Source: an uncultured Erysipelotrichaceae bacterium (lineage in GTDB: Bacteria > Bacillota_I > Bacilli_A > RF39 > UBA660). From it: a stretch of DNA of 35,871 bases. The notes under the pieces were generated by a model. That model was not told the origin of the DNA. It saw only the letters and a list, made by a program, of their open reading frames with translations, and searched no databases. The stretch covers positions 1-35,871 of the forward strand of contig CADBKG010000016.1 of the NCBI GenBank assembly GCA_902795215.1, written 5' to 3'. The position numbers and the translations under genes are program-made. Each line of letters begins with the position of its first letter. Position 1 is the first letter of the stretch. Shown piece by piece: positions 17,750 through 27,526 of the stretch.

Positions 17750-18766
17750 GTGTTATACAACTTAATGAATGATAGAATATTTACAAGTATATTTAATGAC
17801 TCTAAAAATAAAAATGTAACTGCAAGATTTTTATCAGATTTTTTAGGTTTAGATTATGAGTATCTAAAAGATAATATGAAAATAAAGGTAAGAAAAAGAC
17901 CTATAGAGATATATAGTAATCCTTATGTAGAGTTTGACTTGTATGTGTCGCTCCCAGATATGGTAATAAATGTAGAAGCTAATAATAGGAAGAGAAACGA
18001 GAAAAGTTTTGCATACGCAGGAAAGAGTTATTATGAAAATTATGATTCTAAAAAAGAAAAAGTAAAAAAGAAGGTAATCCAACTTAATCTAAATAATTAT
18101 GAAAAAAGAGATAAAGAGATAGAAGAGATAGTTCCGAAAGATAGCGTGAATACAAAGTATTTACAAAACTTTGTAATTTATGAATATTTTTTACCAGCGA
18201 TAAAAGAATTATGCTATGATGAAGCTGACGAGAAGACAAAGAAAATAATTAGTTGGAGTGTGATACTATTGGAAAAAGACATAAACAAAGTAGAAAAGGA
18301 GGTAATGAAAGTGTTAACAAAAGAAGATGTACCAGGATTTATAGAAAAGATGAGGAAGTTATGTGAAGAAGAAAAAGCAGAAGAGTTTTGGGAGAATTAT
18401 CATGCTAACGTAGATAATATAAATCACATCATTAAAACTGAAAAAGAACTTTCAAAAAAAGAAGGAATAGCAATTGGTGAAGAAAAAGGAATAAAGAAAG
18501 GAATAAGAGAAGGAATCAATGAAGGAAAAAAACTTGGCAAAGAAGAAGGAATAAGTGAAGGCAAAGCTATTGGTCTTAGAGAAGGCATTAACAAAGAGAG
18601 AATAGGAATAATAAAAAATATGCTTAATGAAAAATTGCCTATAGAAAAAATAATGTTATATTCAGGTCTATCACAAAAAGAAGTTTTGAATATTAAAAAT
18701 AGTATTATAAATGAAAGAATTGTAACAGTTAGCGATGAAAAAGAGAACGAAATCTTTGCAATATGA
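17750..18766 (+). CDS. Rpn/PD-(D/E)XK nuclease-family protein
   Basis: 338 aa from a GTG start with AGGAGGTG six bases upstream. The N-terminal half matches the PD-(D/E)XK 'transposase-like' family related to RpnA: DRIFTSIFND, then EFDLYVSLPDMVINVEANN (acidic residues of the nuclease core, with ExN where ExQ is usual), then FAYAGKSYYENYD and KKVIQLNLNNY. Residues about 235-290 are a run of EG-rich heptad-like repeats (GIREGINEGKKLGKEEG) found in many members. Despite the family name it shows no inverted repeats or transposon ends. RpnA-like proteins are DNA endonucleases linked to recA-independent recombination or phage defence; the role here is open. Confidence 0.8.
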   Translation: MLYNLMNDRIFTSIFNDSKNKNVTARFLSDFLGLDYEYLKDNMKIKVRKRPIEIYSNPYVEFDLYVSLPDMVINVEANNRKRNEKSFAYAGKSYYENYDSKKEKVKKKVIQLNLNNYEKRDKEIEEIVPKDSVNTKYLQNFVIYEYFLPAIKELCYDEADEKTKKIISWSVILLEKDINKVEKEVMKVLTKEDVPGFIEKMRKLCEEEKAEEFWENYHANVDNINHIIKTEKELSKKEGIAIGEEKGIKKGIREGINEGKKLGKEEGISEGKAIGLREGINKERIGIIKNMLNEKLPIEKIMLYSGLSQKEVLNIKNSIINERIVTVSDEKENEIFAI

Positions 18767-18771
18767 TATCA

Positions 18772-18808
18772 AAAAAATATGAGTATTTGAAAAATTCATA
18801 TTTTTTTT
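18772..18808 (+). terminator. Rho-independent terminator
   Basis: AAAATATGA (18774-18782) and TCATATTTT (18796-18804) with a 13-base loop, then T. It isolates the Rpn-like gene from the ribosomal operon. Confidence 0.7.
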
Positions 18809-18828
18809 AATTTTTTTACAAAAAACGC

Positions 18829-18857
18829 TTGAAATCCCCATTAGAATGGGGTATAAT
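18829..18857 (+). promoter_or_regulatory. Promoter of the S10-spc-alpha superoperon with an inverted repeat in the spacer
   Basis: TTGAAA (18829-18834), 17 bases, TATAAT (18852-18857). The spacer contains CCCCAT-TAGA-ATGGGG (18836-18851), a perfect 6-bp inverted repeat touching the -10. It could be an operator or simply GC-rich spacer. No other promoter of this quality is seen before rplQ. Confidence 0.85.
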
Positions 18858-18992
18858 GTTGCTTGGTTTGACTGGCTTAGATGTGCGAGGTTGCTGATAC
18901 GCCACGAAACGTTGCCGAAATAATATGCGACGTATCAGGTAATTCGGACGGAGCAAGTTTATACTAGATGTAAACGAAAGGAGGACATGCAA
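18858..18992 (+). promoter_or_regulatory. Structured rpsJ leader
   Basis: A leader of about 130 bases. CTGATACG (18894-18901) and CGTATCAG (18931-18938) form a perfect 8-bp stem, and GTTGC/GCGAC pair inside it. CCGAA (18915-18919) in the loop can pair with TTCGG (18943-18947) outside it, a possible pseudoknot or alternative fold. No terminator hairpin follows. The shape suggests autoregulation by a ribosomal protein, but I cannot match it to a named leader family. Confidence 0.55.
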
Positions 18993-19304
18993 ATGTCAGC
19001 AAGCAAAATTCGTATTAGACTAAAGGCTTATGATCATAGAGTATTAGATGCAGCCTGCGGTAAAATACTAGAAACTGTTAAAAGGACAGGAGGAGAAGTA
19101 TCAGGTCCAGTTCCACTTCCAACAGAAGTAGAAAAGATTACAATACTAAGAGCTGTTCACAAATACAAAGATTCTCGTGAACAATTCGAAAAACGTACTC
19201 ACAATAGACTTATTGATATTAAGAATCCTAGTAAAGAAACAATCGATGCTATGGGACGTTTAGATTTACCTAGCGGTGTAGGCATCACAATTACTACAAA
19301 ATAG
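18993..19304 (+). CDS. rpsJ: Ribosomal protein S10
   Basis: 103 aa. [22 protein letters not shown] and [14 protein letters not shown] are the S10 signatures. It binds the head of the 30S subunit and also acts in NusB-NusG antitermination. AAAGGAGG (18977-18984) is two bases from an ATG at 18987 and eight from the ATG at 18993, so the second is chosen; this also gives the standard N-terminus. It is first in the ribosomal operon. Confidence 0.98.
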   Translation: MSASKIRIRLKAYDHRVLDAACGKILETVKRTGGEVSGPVPLPTEVEKITILRAVHKYKDSREQFEKRTHNRLIDIKNPSKETIDAMGRLDLPSGVGITITTK

Positions 19305-19324
19305 AAAAGATGGAGGAAAATTAG

Positions 19325-20140
19325 ATGAAAGGAATCTTAGGTCGTAAACTTGGGATGACTCAAGTATTTACGAAAGATGGAAAAGTTATTCCTGTCACTG
19401 TTATCGAAGTTGAACCTAATGTTGTAACTCAAGTTAAAACAAAAGAAACAGATGGTTATGAAGCAATTCAACTAGGAATAGTAGACAGAAAAGAAAAAAA
19501 CGCTACTAAAGCTAGCGTTGGCCATGCTAAAAAAGCTGGTACAAATCCTAAGCGCTTCTTAAAAGAAATTAAAGTTTCTGATATTGAAAATTATGCGCTA
19601 GGTCAAACATTAAACGCTGAAGTGTTTGAAGCAGGAGAACTTGTAGATGTTACAGGAACTTCAAAAGGAAAAGGATATCAAGGTGTTATAAAAAGACATG
19701 GACAAAGTGAAGGACCAAAAACACATGGTTCTAGATATCATAGACGTCCAGGTTCACTTGGAACTATGCGTCCAATGAGAGTTTTAAAAGGTAAAAAACT
19801 AGCTGGACACATGGGTGTTGACACTGTTACAGTTCAAAACTTAGAAATTATTGAAGTTAACGCAAGTGAAAATTATATTTTAGTTAGCGGAAATGTTCCA
19901 GGAGCAAAGAATTCATTAGTTTTAATTAGAAGTGCTGTTAAAGGCGGAAAGGTTACTCCAAAAGAAATTATTTCTTATGAAGATAAGAAAGAAGAAACTG
20001 TTGAACCTGAAGCAGCTGAAACAGTAGAAGAAGTAAAAGAGGAAGTAGTTGAAACTGCAGAGAAAGTAAAAGAAGAAGTTGCAGAAGAAACTGCTGAAGC
20101 TCCAGAAGCTGAAGACAAAAAAGAAGAGGAACAAGCTTAA
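19325..20140 (+). CDS. rplC: Ribosomal protein L3 with long acidic tail
   Basis: 271 aa against about 210 in most bacteria. Residues 1-210 are ordinary L3 ([28 protein letters not shown], where the Gln can be methylated; [11 protein letters not shown]). From about 216 a tail rich in Glu, Ala, Val and Thr follows ([17 protein letters not shown] and on), probably a charged helix on the 50S surface. L3 initiates 23S assembly and reaches the peptidyl transferase centre. The SD GGAGG lies ahead of the ATG. Confidence 0.97.
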   Translation: MKGILGRKLGMTQVFTKDGKVIPVTVIEVEPNVVTQVKTKETDGYEAIQLGIVDRKEKNATKASVGHAKKAGTNPKRFLKEIKVSDIENYALGQTLNAEVFEAGELVDVTGTSKGKGYQGVIKRHGQSEGPKTHGSRYHRRPGSLGTMRPMRVLKGKKLAGHMGVDTVTVQNLEIIEVNASENYILVSGNVPGAKNSLVLIRSAVKGGKVTPKEIISYEDKKEETVEPEAAETVEEVKEEVVETAEKVKEEVAEETAEAPEAEDKKEEEQA

Positions 20141-20159
20141 TAGCTAAAGGAGAAAACAA

Positions 20160-20783
20160 ATGAAAAAGATAAATGTTATAAACCTTAAAGGTGAAAATGT
20201 TAATGAATTAAAACTTAATGAAAACGTATTCGGTATTGAGCCAAATGATGTTGTTCTTAAAAAAGCAATTAAAAATCAATTTGATTCTTTAAGACAAGGA
20301 ACAGCTAAAACTAAAACAAGAGCAGAAGTTGCTGGTGGAGGTAGAAAACCTTACCGTCAAAAAGGAACTGGTAATGCTCGTCAAGGAAGTATTCGTGCTA
20401 CACAATTTAGACACGGTGGTATAGTTTTTGGACCAACTCCAAGAAGCTATGGAATTAAAATTAATAAAAAAGAAAGAGTACTTGCAATGAAATCTGCTTT
20501 ATCTTATAAAGTTATAGATAAAGAATTAGTAGTTGTTGACTCACTTGAAATTAAAGATGCTAAGACAAAAGCTATGGCAAAATTAATGGATGACTTAAAA
20601 TTAAAAGGTAAAGTTTTATTTGTTACTTCTGAAGTAAGAGAAAACTTATATCTTGGAATTAGAAATTTAGGTTATGCAGATGTTGTTATGGCAGAAGATT
20701 TAAGCATACTTGATATCGTAAATTCAGATACTATCGTATTTGAAGAAAGTGCGATTAAATATATCGAGGAGGCGTTTAACTAA
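20160..20783 (+). CDS. rplD: Ribosomal protein L4
   Basis: 207 aa, normal length. KTKTRAEVAGGGRKPYRQKGTG is split by the family's exit-tunnel loop residues, and RQGSIRATQFRHGGIVFGP completes the loop that lines the 50S exit tunnel and borders the macrolide site. The globular C-terminus contains KAMAKLMDDLKLKGKVLFV. Its stop overlaps the rplW start by one base. Confidence 0.98.
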   Translation: MKKINVINLKGENVNELKLNENVFGIEPNDVVLKKAIKNQFDSLRQGTAKTKTRAEVAGGGRKPYRQKGTGNARQGSIRATQFRHGGIVFGPTPRSYGIKINKKERVLAMKSALSYKVIDKELVVVDSLEIKDAKTKAMAKLMDDLKLKGKVLFVTSEVRENLYLGIRNLGYADVVMAEDLSILDIVNSDTIVFEESAIKYIEEAFN

Positions 20784-21058
20784 TGCATTACAATGATATT
20801 ATAATAAGTCCAGTTATTACTGAAAAAGCTGCAAACGTTTCTAGCGATGGTAAAACTTATGTATTCAAATGCAACAAAGATGCTAATAAGTTTCAAATCA
20901 AAAATGCTATTGAAGAAGCTTTTGGTGTTAAAGTTGAAAAAGTTAATACATTAAATACTAAAGCTAAAAAGAGACGTGTTGGAAGATATACTGGTTATAC
21001 AAAAACATACAAGAAAGCTTATGTCACATTAAAAGATGGCGACACAATAGAATTATAG
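20783..21058 (+). CDS. rplW: Ribosomal protein L23
   Basis: 91 aa. IIISPVITEKA is the family start and VEKVNTLNTKAKKRRVGRYTG the 23S-binding loop. L23 sits at the tunnel exit and docks trigger factor and SRP. The TAATG junction with rplD, with GGAGG 11 bases upstream, points to coupled translation. Confidence 0.97.
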   Translation: MHYNDIIISPVITEKAANVSSDGKTYVFKCNKDANKFQIKNAIEEAFGVKVEKVNTLNTKAKKRRVGRYTGYTKTYKKAYVTLKDGDTIEL

Positions 21059-21067
21059 GAGGGAAAA

Positions 21068-21898
21068 ATGGCAATTAGAAAATATAAACCAACAACTAAT
21101 GGTAGACGTGGAATGTCAACTCTAGTTAATGAAGAAATTACTACTAGTACTCCTGAAAAAAGCTTACTTGTAAGTAAAAGTAAAACAGGAGGAAGAAATA
21201 ACTCTGGTAAAACTACTGTTAGACACATTGGTGGAGGTGCTAAACAAAAGTACCGTATTATAGATTTTAAAAGAAGTAAAAGAGGAGTTCCAGGAAGAGT
21301 TGCTACAATCGAATATGATCCAAACAGAAGTGCAAATATAGCCTTAATATTCTATAAAGATGGAGAAAAAAGATATATTTTAGCTCCTAAAGATATTAAA
21401 GTTGGAGATATTATTGAAGCAGGAGAAAATGTTGATATCAAAACTGGTAATGCTTTACCACTTGCAAACATCCCAGTTGGTACTATAGTACACAATATCG
21501 AACTTAAACCTGGTAAGGGCGGAGAACTAGCAAGAAGTGCTGGTGCAAGCGCTCAAATAATGGGTCGTGAAGGAAAATATGTTCTTTTAAGACTTCAAAG
21601 TGGTGAAATGCGTAAAGTGCTTGGAGTATGTTATGCAACTGTTGGTGTAGTTGGTAATGAAGATTACAGCCTTGTTAACATAGGAAAAGCTGGTAGAAAA
21701 AGACATATGGGAGTTAAACCTACTGTTAGAGGTAGCGTAATGAACCCTAACGATCACCCTCATGGTGGTGGTGAAGGTCGTGCACCAATCGGTAGAAAGA
21801 GCCCTATGACACCTTGGGGTAAAAGAGCACTTGGTGTTAAAACTCGTAAAAATAAGAAAGCTTCTGACAAGTTAATAGTCAGTGGAAGAAAGAAATAG
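21068..21898 (+). CDS. rplB: Ribosomal protein L2
   Basis: 276 aa, normal length. [12 protein letters not shown] starts the protein, [14 protein letters not shown] the RNA-binding OB fold. [17 protein letters not shown] contains the conserved His needed for peptidyl transfer assembly. It binds domain IV of 23S rRNA and helps join the subunits. AGGAGGG precedes the ATG. Confidence 0.98.
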   Translation: MAIRKYKPTTNGRRGMSTLVNEEITTSTPEKSLLVSKSKTGGRNNSGKTTVRHIGGGAKQKYRIIDFKRSKRGVPGRVATIEYDPNRSANIALIFYKDGEKRYILAPKDIKVGDIIEAGENVDIKTGNALPLANIPVGTIVHNIELKPGKGGELARSAGASAQIMGREGKYVLLRLQSGEMRKVLGVCYATVGVVGNEDYSLVNIGKAGRKRHMGVKPTVRGSVMNPNDHPHGGGEGRAPIGRKSPMTPWGKRALGVKTRKNKKASDKLIVSGRKK

Positions 21899-21910
21899 GA
21901 GAGATAGAAA

Positions 21911-22174
21911 ATGGCAAGAAGTGTAAAAAAAGGACCTTTTGTAGATGCTCATTTACTTAAAAAAGTAGAAGCTGCAAAAAATAGTCCAAAAAAAGAAGTA
22001 ATTAAAACTTGGTCTCGTCGTTCTACTATTTGTCCAGATTTTATAGGTTTAACATTCGCAGTACATAACGGAAAAGATTTTATTCCAGTATATGTTACTG
22101 AAGATATGGTAGGACACAAACTTGGCGAATTTGCGCTTACTCGTAAATTTGGTGGCCATGGTGGAAATAAATAG
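21911..22174 (+). CDS. rpsS: Ribosomal protein S19
   Basis: 87 aa. [17 protein letters not shown] and [43 protein letters not shown] contain the whole S19 core; only short stretches are quoted as family markers (KKGPF, WSRRS, HKLGEF). It binds the 30S head near the A-site finger with S13. Confidence 0.98.
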   Translation: MARSVKKGPFVDAHLLKKVEAAKNSPKKEVIKTWSRRSTICPDFIGLTFAVHNGKDFIPVYVTEDMVGHKLGEFALTRKFGGHGGNK

Positions 22175-22185
22175 GAGGCAAAATT

Positions 22186-22539
22186 ATGGAAGCATACGCA
22201 ATACATAAAGGCGCTATGGTTGCTCCAAGAAAAGCTAGACTTACTATTGACTTAATCAGAGGTAAGAAATTAGATGAAGCAAGAGCAATATTAGCAAATA
22301 CAAACACTAAATCAAGTAAGATGATTGAAAAAGTTTTAAATAGTGCAGCAGCAAATGCTACAAACAATTTAGGACTTAAAGAAGAAGATTTATTTGTCTC
22401 TGAATGTTATGTTAATCCAGGACAAGTATTAAAAAGAGTTAAAATAGCTTCTCGTGCTAGAGTTGCTAGAAACGATCATAGAACAAGTCATATCGTTGTA
22501 AAAGTATCTGACGGTAAAGATGTAAAGGAGGCAAAATAA
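22186..22539 (+). CDS. rplV: Ribosomal protein L22
   Basis: 117 aa. [16 protein letters not shown] starts the fold and [20 protein letters not shown] holds the beta-hairpin that reaches into the exit tunnel opposite L4. The spacing LKRVxxASRARVxRxxxRTSH is the family signature. It ends one base before rpsC. Confidence 0.97.
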   Translation: MEAYAIHKGAMVAPRKARLTIDLIRGKKLDEARAILANTNTKSSKMIEKVLNSAAANATNNLGLKEEDLFVSECYVNPGQVLKRVKIASRARVARNDHRTSHIVVKVSDGKDVKEAK

Positions 22540-22540
22540 T

Positions 22541-23311
22541 ATGGGTCAAAAAGTAAATCCTAATGGTTTTAGACTAGGTATTAATAAAGACTGGAAAAGT
22601 AAATGGTATTCTAGTAAAAATGATTTTGCCGATTACTTAATGAAAGATGTTAAAATTCGTGAATATCTTTTCAAAACTTTAAAAGATGCAGCAGTTGCTG
22701 ATATCGTTATTGAAAGAAATACAAAAAGAACAAACGTAAAAATTTATACTGCAAGACCTGGTGTAGTTATTGGTCAAGGTGGTAAAGACATCGAAAAATT
22801 AAGAAATAATTTAAAGAAATTAACTGGTGAAGAAGTATACGTTCAAATCGTAGAAGTTAAGAATCCAAATATGAACGCTAAGCTTGTTGCAGATACAATA
22901 GCTCAACAAATCGAAAATAGAGCAAGCTTTAGAAACGCTCAAAAACGTGCTATTAGAAACACTATGAAAGCAGGAGCTCAAGGTATTAAAACTAAAGTTT
23001 CTGGAAGACTTGGTGGTGCTGAAATGGCTAGAAGTGAAGGATATACTGAAGGTACTGTTCCTTTACATACATTAAGAGCAAATATCGATTATGCATTTAG
23101 TGAAGCAAATACTACTTATGGAAAAATCGGTGTAAAAGTTTGGATTTATAAGGGAGAAATTCTTGGTGTTCCAACATTTGAAGAAGAAGATAAAGCACCT
23201 AGACAAAATAATAGAAGAAACACAAAAAATGCTCCTAAAAGAGAAAAAATAGAAGTTAAAGCTGATAAAGAAAACGGAGGCGATGATAATGTTAATGCCA
23301 AAGAGAGTTAA
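22541..23311 (+). CDS. rpsC: Ribosomal protein S3
   Basis: 256 aa against 210-230 usual. [14 protein letters not shown] is the standard start, [15 protein letters not shown] the KH motif (GQGG rather than GKGG), and [12 protein letters not shown] the C-terminal signature. S3 lines the mRNA entry tunnel with helicase activity. The last 40 residues (after VPTFEEEDK) are a charged low-complexity tail, and its final bases overlap the rplP start region by 23 bp. Confidence 0.97.
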   Translation: MGQKVNPNGFRLGINKDWKSKWYSSKNDFADYLMKDVKIREYLFKTLKDAAVADIVIERNTKRTNVKIYTARPGVVIGQGGKDIEKLRNNLKKLTGEEVYVQIVEVKNPNMNAKLVADTIAQQIENRASFRNAQKRAIRNTMKAGAQGIKTKVSGRLGGAEMARSEGYTEGTVPLHTLRANIDYAFSEANTTYGKIGVKVWIYKGEILGVPTFEEEDKAPRQNNRRNTKNAPKREKIEVKADKENGGDDNVNAKES

Positions 23312-23708
23312 ATATCGTAAACCTCATCGTTTAAGCTATGAAGGACAAGCTAAAGGTCATACAAAAGTTAACTTTGGTGAGTTCGGATTACAAGCTACTA
23401 GTGGTGGCTATGTAAGTGCAAGAGAAATTGAAGCAGCTCGTATTGCAATGACAAGATATATGAAACGTGGTGGACAAGTTTGGATAAATATATTCCCTCA
23501 ACTTGCACGTACTAAAAAAGGTCTTGGTCAACGTCAAGGTACTGGTAAAGGTAGTGTTGATGAATGGGTTGCAGTAGTTAAAAAAGGTAAAGTTATGTTC
23601 GAAGTTGGTGGAGTATCTGAAGAAATCGCAAGAGAAGCCTTAAGACTTGGATCACATAAATTATCTGTTACTTGCAAAATAATAACTAAAGAAAGTGGTG
23701 TTAAATAA
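23289..23708 (+). CDS. rplP: Ribosomal protein L16
   Basis: 139 aa. [14 protein letters not shown] is the usual N-terminus and starts at ATG 23289, eight bases from GGAGG (23276-23280). The ATG at 23283 is too close to the [20 protein letters not shown] is the conserved basic loop near the A-site tRNA. The start lies inside the rpsC tail and the stop overlaps rpmC by one base. Confidence 0.97.
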   Translation: MLMPKRVKYRKPHRLSYEGQAKGHTKVNFGEFGLQATSGGYVSAREIEAARIAMTRYMKRGGQVWINIFPQLARTKKGLGQRQGTGKGSVDEWVAVVKKGKVMFEVGGVSEEIAREALRLGSHKLSVTCKIITKESGVK

Positions 23709-23902
23709 TGAAAATAGAAGAAATGAGAAAAATGGACACTGCAGAATTAAATAAAAAAATTACAGAAACTAAAGACGAATTATTTAAATTAAGAATGGAA
23801 CAATCTAGTGGAACTCTAAGAGAAACTCATAAGATTCATGAACTTAGAAAAATAATCGCTAGACTTAAGACAGTTCTTAACGAGAAAGAAAGAGGTAATT
23901 AA
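23708..23902 (+). CDS. rpmC: Ribosomal protein L29
   Basis: 64 aa, two long helices. [14 protein letters not shown] and [14 protein letters not shown], then [15 protein letters not shown], are the L29 pattern. It sits beside L23 at the tunnel exit. TAATG junction with rplP; the gene has no strong SD of its own, so it probably depends on coupling. Confidence 0.96.
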   Translation: MKIEEMRKMDTAELNKKITETKDELFKLRMEQSSGTLRETHKIHELRKIIARLKTVLNEKERGN

Positions 23903-23904
23903 TT

Positions 23905-24165
23905 ATGAGTGAAGCTAAAAGAGCAACATTGCAAGGTAGAGTAGTTTCAGATAAAATGGATAAAACTATCGTAGTGTTAGTTGAAACTCAAAGAAAACAT
24001 CCATTATATAAAAAGATGGTTAAATACTCTAAAAAATACCATGCTAGAGATGAAAAAAATGAAGCAAAAATAGGAGATACAGTATTAATCGAACAAACTA
24101 GACCATTATCAAAAACAGTTGATTATAAGCTAGTTAAAATTGTCGAAAAAGCTGTAATTCTTTAG
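23905..24165 (+). CDS. rpsQ: Ribosomal protein S17
   Basis: 86 aa. [17 protein letters not shown] starts the OB fold, and [19 protein letters not shown] plus [11 protein letters not shown] are family motifs. It binds helices 7 and 11 of 16S rRNA during early 30S assembly. It starts three bases after rpmC. Confidence 0.97.
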   Translation: MSEAKRATLQGRVVSDKMDKTIVVLVETQRKHPLYKKMVKYSKKYHARDEKNEAKIGDTVLIEQTRPLSKTVDYKLVKIVEKAVIL

Positions 24166-24174
24166 GAGGCTAAC

Positions 24175-24543
24175 ATGTTACAACAACAATCAAGATTAAA
24201 AGTTGCTGATAACTCTGGTGCAAGAGAAATTATGGTCATTAGAGTTCTTGGTGGAAGTAAAGTAAAGTATGGTAATATTGGAGATGTCGTAGTAGGTTCT
24301 GTAAAAAAAGCTCTTCCTAACAGTCCTGTTAAGGAAGGAAAAGTTGTAAAAGCTGTTATCGTTAGAAGTGTAGAAGGAATCAGAAGAGCAGATGGAAGTT
24401 ACATCAAATTTGATGATAACGCATGCGTTCTAATTAAGGATGATAAATCACCTGTTGGAACACGTGTACTTGGTCCAGTTGCTAAAGAGTTAAGAGAAGA
24501 TGGATATAATAAGATTATTTCTCTAGCTCCTGAGGTTCTATAG
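24175..24543 (+). CDS. rplN: Ribosomal protein L14
   Basis: 122 aa, exactly the common length. [19 protein letters not shown] is the hallmark start; [18 protein letters not shown] and [13 protein letters not shown] complete the fold. It contacts 16S helix 14 across the subunit interface and binds the silencing factor RsfS. AGGAGG precedes it. Confidence 0.98.
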   Translation: MLQQQSRLKVADNSGAREIMVIRVLGGSKVKYGNIGDVVVGSVKKALPNSPVKEGKVVKAVIVRSVEGIRRADGSYIKFDDNACVLIKDDKSPVGTRVLGPVAKELREDGYNKIISLAPEVL

Positions 24544-24552
24544 GAGGCAAAC

Positions 24553-24891
24553 ATGAAAGTTAAAGTTGGAGATAATGTAAAAGTACTTGCTGGTAATGAT
24601 AAAGGAAAAACTGGTAAAGTAATTAAAACTTTAAAGAAAGAAAATCGTGTTATCGTTGAAGGAGTACACGTAGTAAAAAAACATTTAAAACCTGGAAGAA
24701 TGAATGAAACAGGCGGAATTATTACTAAGGAAGCTCCTATCGATGCATCTAATGTAAAAGTAATTGACGATAAAACAGCTGCTGCAGCTAAAAAAGAAGA
24801 AAAAAAGGAAACAAAAGCAAAAAATGCTGAAACAAAAAAAGCAGCCAAAAAACCTGCAAAAAAAACTACAAAAAAGGAGAGTGACAAATAA
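24553..24891 (+). CDS. rplX: Ribosomal protein L24 with Lys/Ala-rich tail
   Basis: 112 aa; the KOW core ([20 protein letters not shown]) and [20 protein letters not shown] are normal. After about residue 78 a tail of Lys, Ala, Glu and Thr replaces the usual short end, rich in [11 protein letters not shown]-type runs like a histone H1 tail. L24 is an early 50S assembly initiator near the tunnel exit. Its stop overlaps rplE by one base. Confidence 0.96.
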   Translation: MKVKVGDNVKVLAGNDKGKTGKVIKTLKKENRVIVEGVHVVKKHLKPGRMNETGGIITKEAPIDASNVKVIDDKTAAAAKKEEKKETKAKNAETKKAAKKPAKKTTKKESDK

Positions 24892-25430
24892 TGACTGAAT
24901 TCAAAAAATTATATGACGAAAAAATCGTTCCAGATATGATGAAAGAATTTAAGTATACATCAAAAATGCAAGTTCCTCGCCTAGAAAAAATCGTAGTAAA
25001 TATCGGTGTAGGTGATGGTGCACATGATGATAAATATATTGAAGCAGCACAAAGAGAACTTGAGCTTATTACTGGTCAACATCCAGTAATTACAAAAGCA
25101 AGAAAATCTATCGCTGGATTCAAAATAAGAGAAGGTAATACTATTGGAACTAAAGTTACATTACGTGGTGACAATATGTATATCTTCCTTGAAAAACTTG
25201 TAAAAATAGTTTTACCAGCAGTTCGTGATTTTAGAGGTATTTCTCCTAAATCATTTGATGGTAAAGGAAATTATACACTTGGTCTTAAAGATCAACTTGT
25301 ATTCCCAGAAGTAGTTTACGATGATGTGGTAAAAGTAAGAGGTATGGATATAGTTCTTGTTACTACAAGCGAAACTAATGAGGAAGCATTAAAATTACTT
25401 AGTGGCTTTGGAATGCCATTTAGAAAGTAG
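24891..25430 (+). CDS. rplE: Ribosomal protein L5
   Basis: 179 aa. [14 protein letters not shown] starts the protein, [35 protein letters not shown] and [18 protein letters not shown] are family motifs. It binds 5S rRNA in the central protuberance. TAATG junction with rplX. Confidence 0.98.
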   Translation: MTEFKKLYDEKIVPDMMKEFKYTSKMQVPRLEKIVVNIGVGDGAHDDKYIEAAQRELELITGQHPVITKARKSIAGFKIREGNTIGTKVTLRGDNMYIFLEKLVKIVLPAVRDFRGISPKSFDGKGNYTLGLKDQLVFPEVVYDDVVKVRGMDIVLVTTSETNEEALKLLSGFGMPFRK

Positions 25431-25438
25431 GACAGATT

Positions 25439-25624
25439 ATGGCAAAGAAAAGTTTAGTTGTTAAAAATTCTCGTAAACCTAAATTTAAGGTAAGAGAATA
25501 TACTCGTTGTAAAAGATGTGGACGTCCACATGGTGTCCTTCGTAAATATGGAATATGCCGTATTTGTTTTAGAGAACTTGCCAGCCAAGGTGAAATCCCT
25601 GGTGTCAAGAAATCAAGTTGGTAG
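25439..25624 (+). CDS. rpsZ: Ribosomal protein S14, zinc-binding type
   Basis: 61 aa, the short C+ form. CKRCGRPHG and CRICFRELA give the Cx2C-Cx2C zinc ribbon. [10 protein letters not shown] is the usual N-terminal part. This type is general in Gram-positive ribosomal operons, sometimes with a zinc-free paralogue elsewhere; none is in this window. The SD is weak (AGGA). Confidence 0.97.
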   Translation: MAKKSLVVKNSRKPKFKVREYTRCKRCGRPHGVLRKYGICRICFRELASQGEIPGVKKSSW

Positions 25625-25638
25625 GAAGGAGCTAAAAA

Positions 25639-26037
25639 ATGGTAAATGATAGAATAGCAGATATGCTTACGAGAATTCGTAATGCAAATATCATGAAATA
25701 TGATACTGTTGACGTTCTTGGTTCTAAAATGACTGTAGAAATAGCTAGAATTCTTAAAGAAGAAGGTTATATCTCAGATTATAAGGTAGAAAAAGACGGC
25801 GCAGGAGAAAAATTAACTCTTAGTTTAAAATATGCAAACAACAAAAAAGAAAAAGTAATTACTGGCCTTAAAAGAATTAGTAAACCAGGTCTTAGAGTTT
25901 ATGCTAAAAAGGATGAACTACCTAGAATACTAAATGGTCTTGGAATAGCTATCATTTCAACATCTGAAGGTGTTATGACTGATAGAGATGCAAGAAAGAA
26001 AGGCTTAGGAGGAGAAGTACTTGCCTATATTTGGTAA
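25639..26037 (+). CDS. rpsH: Ribosomal protein S8
   Basis: 132 aa. [15 protein letters not shown] is the family start; [13 protein letters not shown] and the end [27 protein letters not shown] are characteristic. It binds the central domain of 16S and in many bacteria represses the spc operon by binding its mRNA; no such mRNA site was evident here. Confidence 0.98.
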   Translation: MVNDRIADMLTRIRNANIMKYDTVDVLGSKMTVEIARILKEEGYISDYKVEKDGAGEKLTLSLKYANNKKEKVITGLKRISKPGLRVYAKKDELPRILNGLGIAIISTSEGVMTDRDARKKGLGGEVLAYIW

Positions 26038-26049
26038 GGAAAATAACTT

Positions 26050-26589
26050 ATGAGCAGAATAGGAAACAGAAGATTACATATTCCTGCAGGTGTAACTGTT
26101 GAAGTTAGTGATAACACTGTTACAGTTAATGGACCTAAAGGAAAACTTGATTACACTTTCGATAGTCTAGTAGATGTTAAAGTTGAAGGTGAAGAAGTTG
26201 TTTGCACAAGAAAAAATGAAACAAAACAAGCTAAATCATTACACGGAACAACAAATTCATTAATAAATGGAATGTTAATTGGTGTTAGTGATGGTTTTGA
26301 AAAAGGGTTAGAAATTAATGGTGTAGGTTATAGATTTAACGTTAGTGGAAATAAAGTAAACATTTCAGCTGGTTTTTCACATCCAGTTGCAGTTGAAGTT
26401 CCAGAAGGATTAAAAGTTGAACAAGTAAATAATACAGAAATTACTGTAAAAGGAATAGATAAGCAGAAAGTAAACAACTTTGCGGCAGAAATAAGAGCTT
26501 GGAGAAAACCAGAACCTTATAAAGGTAAAGGTATTCGTTATAAAGGCGAACATATCCGTCGTAAAGAAGGTAAAAAGGCTGCTAAATAG
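26050..26589 (+). CDS. rplF: Ribosomal protein L6
   Basis: 179 aa. SRIGNRRLHIPAGV, VNGPKGKLDY, and near the end EIRAWRKPEPYKGKGIRY, the conserved basic loop. It sits by the sarcin-ricin loop and factor-binding site. The SD AAGGA is moderate. Confidence 0.98.
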   Translation: MSRIGNRRLHIPAGVTVEVSDNTVTVNGPKGKLDYTFDSLVDVKVEGEEVVCTRKNETKQAKSLHGTTNSLINGMLIGVSDGFEKGLEINGVGYRFNVSGNKVNISAGFSHPVAVEVPEGLKVEQVNNTEITVKGIDKQKVNNFAAEIRAWRKPEPYKGKGIRYKGEHIRRKEGKKAAK

Positions 26590-26610
26590 TAGGGTAAAGG
26601 AGATAAGAAT

Positions 26611-26967
26611 ATGATAAAGAAAACATCTAATAATAGTCAAAGAATTAAAAGACATGCAAGAATTAGAACTAAAATATTTGGAACAAGTAATGTACCAAGA
26701 TTAAATGTTTTTAGATCTAATGCCCAAATATTTGCTCAACTTATCGATGATGAAAATGGAAATACTTTAGTTAGTTCATCATCTATCGAACTTAAATGCA
26801 AAAATGGTGGAAATGTTGAAGCCGCTAAATTAGTTGGAAAAAGCATAGCCGAAAAAGCTAACAAGAAAGGTATCAAAAAGGTCGTATTTGACCGTTCTGG
26901 TTACGAATATCATGGACGTGTTGAAGCTTTAGCAGATGCTGCTAGAGAAAACGGTCTAGAATTCTAG
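26611..26967 (+). CDS. rplR: Ribosomal protein L18
   Basis: 118 aa. [55 protein letters not shown]: standard L18. It binds 5S rRNA with L5. AAAGGAG precedes the ATG. The gap before it (21 bp) is among the longest inside the operon. Confidence 0.98.
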   Translation: MIKKTSNNSQRIKRHARIRTKIFGTSNVPRLNVFRSNAQIFAQLIDDENGNTLVSSSSIELKCKNGGNVEAAKLVGKSIAEKANKKGIKKVVFDRSGYEYHGRVEALADAARENGLEF

Positions 26968-26976
26968 GAGGGCGTT

Positions 26977-27525
26977 ATGGCAGAAGAAATTAAGAAAACA
27001 AACGAAAGAAAATCTAATAACCACGAAAGAAGAGTTAATAAACCTAAAGAAAAATTACTAAATGGACAAGTTGTAAATATCGCTAGAGTAACAAAAGTTA
27101 CTAAAGGTGGTAGAAGAATGCGTTTCGCAGCAACTTATGCAGTTGGTGATGGAAAAGGTCTTGTAGGAATTGGTACAGGAAAAGCTAATGAAGTACAAGA
27201 TGCTATAAAGAAAGCAGAACAAGCTGCTGGAAGAAATTTAATTAAAGTTACTATCGTTGATGGTAGAACTATTTCACACGATGTAGAAGGTAAATGTGGT
27301 CGTGCTAAAGTCTTACTTAAAAAAGCAAGACCTGGTACTGGTGTTATCGCTGGTGGTACTGCTCGTATTATCTTAGAGCTTGCTGGAATTAAAGACGTTG
27401 TATCAAAGAGTCTTGGTTCTAACACAAAAATAAACGTAGCTAAAGCAACTATCGATGCATTATCAAGTGCTAAATCAGCAGAACACATTGCTGAACTTCG
27501 TGGTAAGAAAGTTGAGGAGTTATAA
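26977..27525 (+). CDS. rpsE: Ribosomal protein S5
   Basis: 182 aa. The double-stranded RNA-binding part has [18 protein letters not shown] and the catalytic-like GGR loop where spectinomycin-resistance changes fall in other bacteria; [17 protein letters not shown] and GTGVIAGG follow. The first 25 residues are a charged extension. rplO starts two bases after its stop; rpmD, which normally lies between, is absent. Confidence 0.98.
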   Translation: MAEEIKKTNERKSNNHERRVNKPKEKLLNGQVVNIARVTKVTKGGRRMRFAATYAVGDGKGLVGIGTGKANEVQDAIKKAEQAAGRNLIKVTIVDGRTISHDVEGKCGRAKVLLKKARPGTGVIAGGTARIILELAGIKDVVSKSLGSNTKINVAKATIDALSSAKSAEHIAELRGKKVEEL

Positions 27526-27526
27526 T

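Noticed and set aside
17750-18766. Insertion sequence encoded by the PD-(D/E)XK 'transposase' family gene
   Set aside because: No terminal inverted repeats or target-site duplication around it; the family name is historical.
19922-20159. Antisense Phe/Leu-rich frames under the rplC tail
   Set aside because: Complement of the Glu/Lys-rich tail codons; a compositional shadow.
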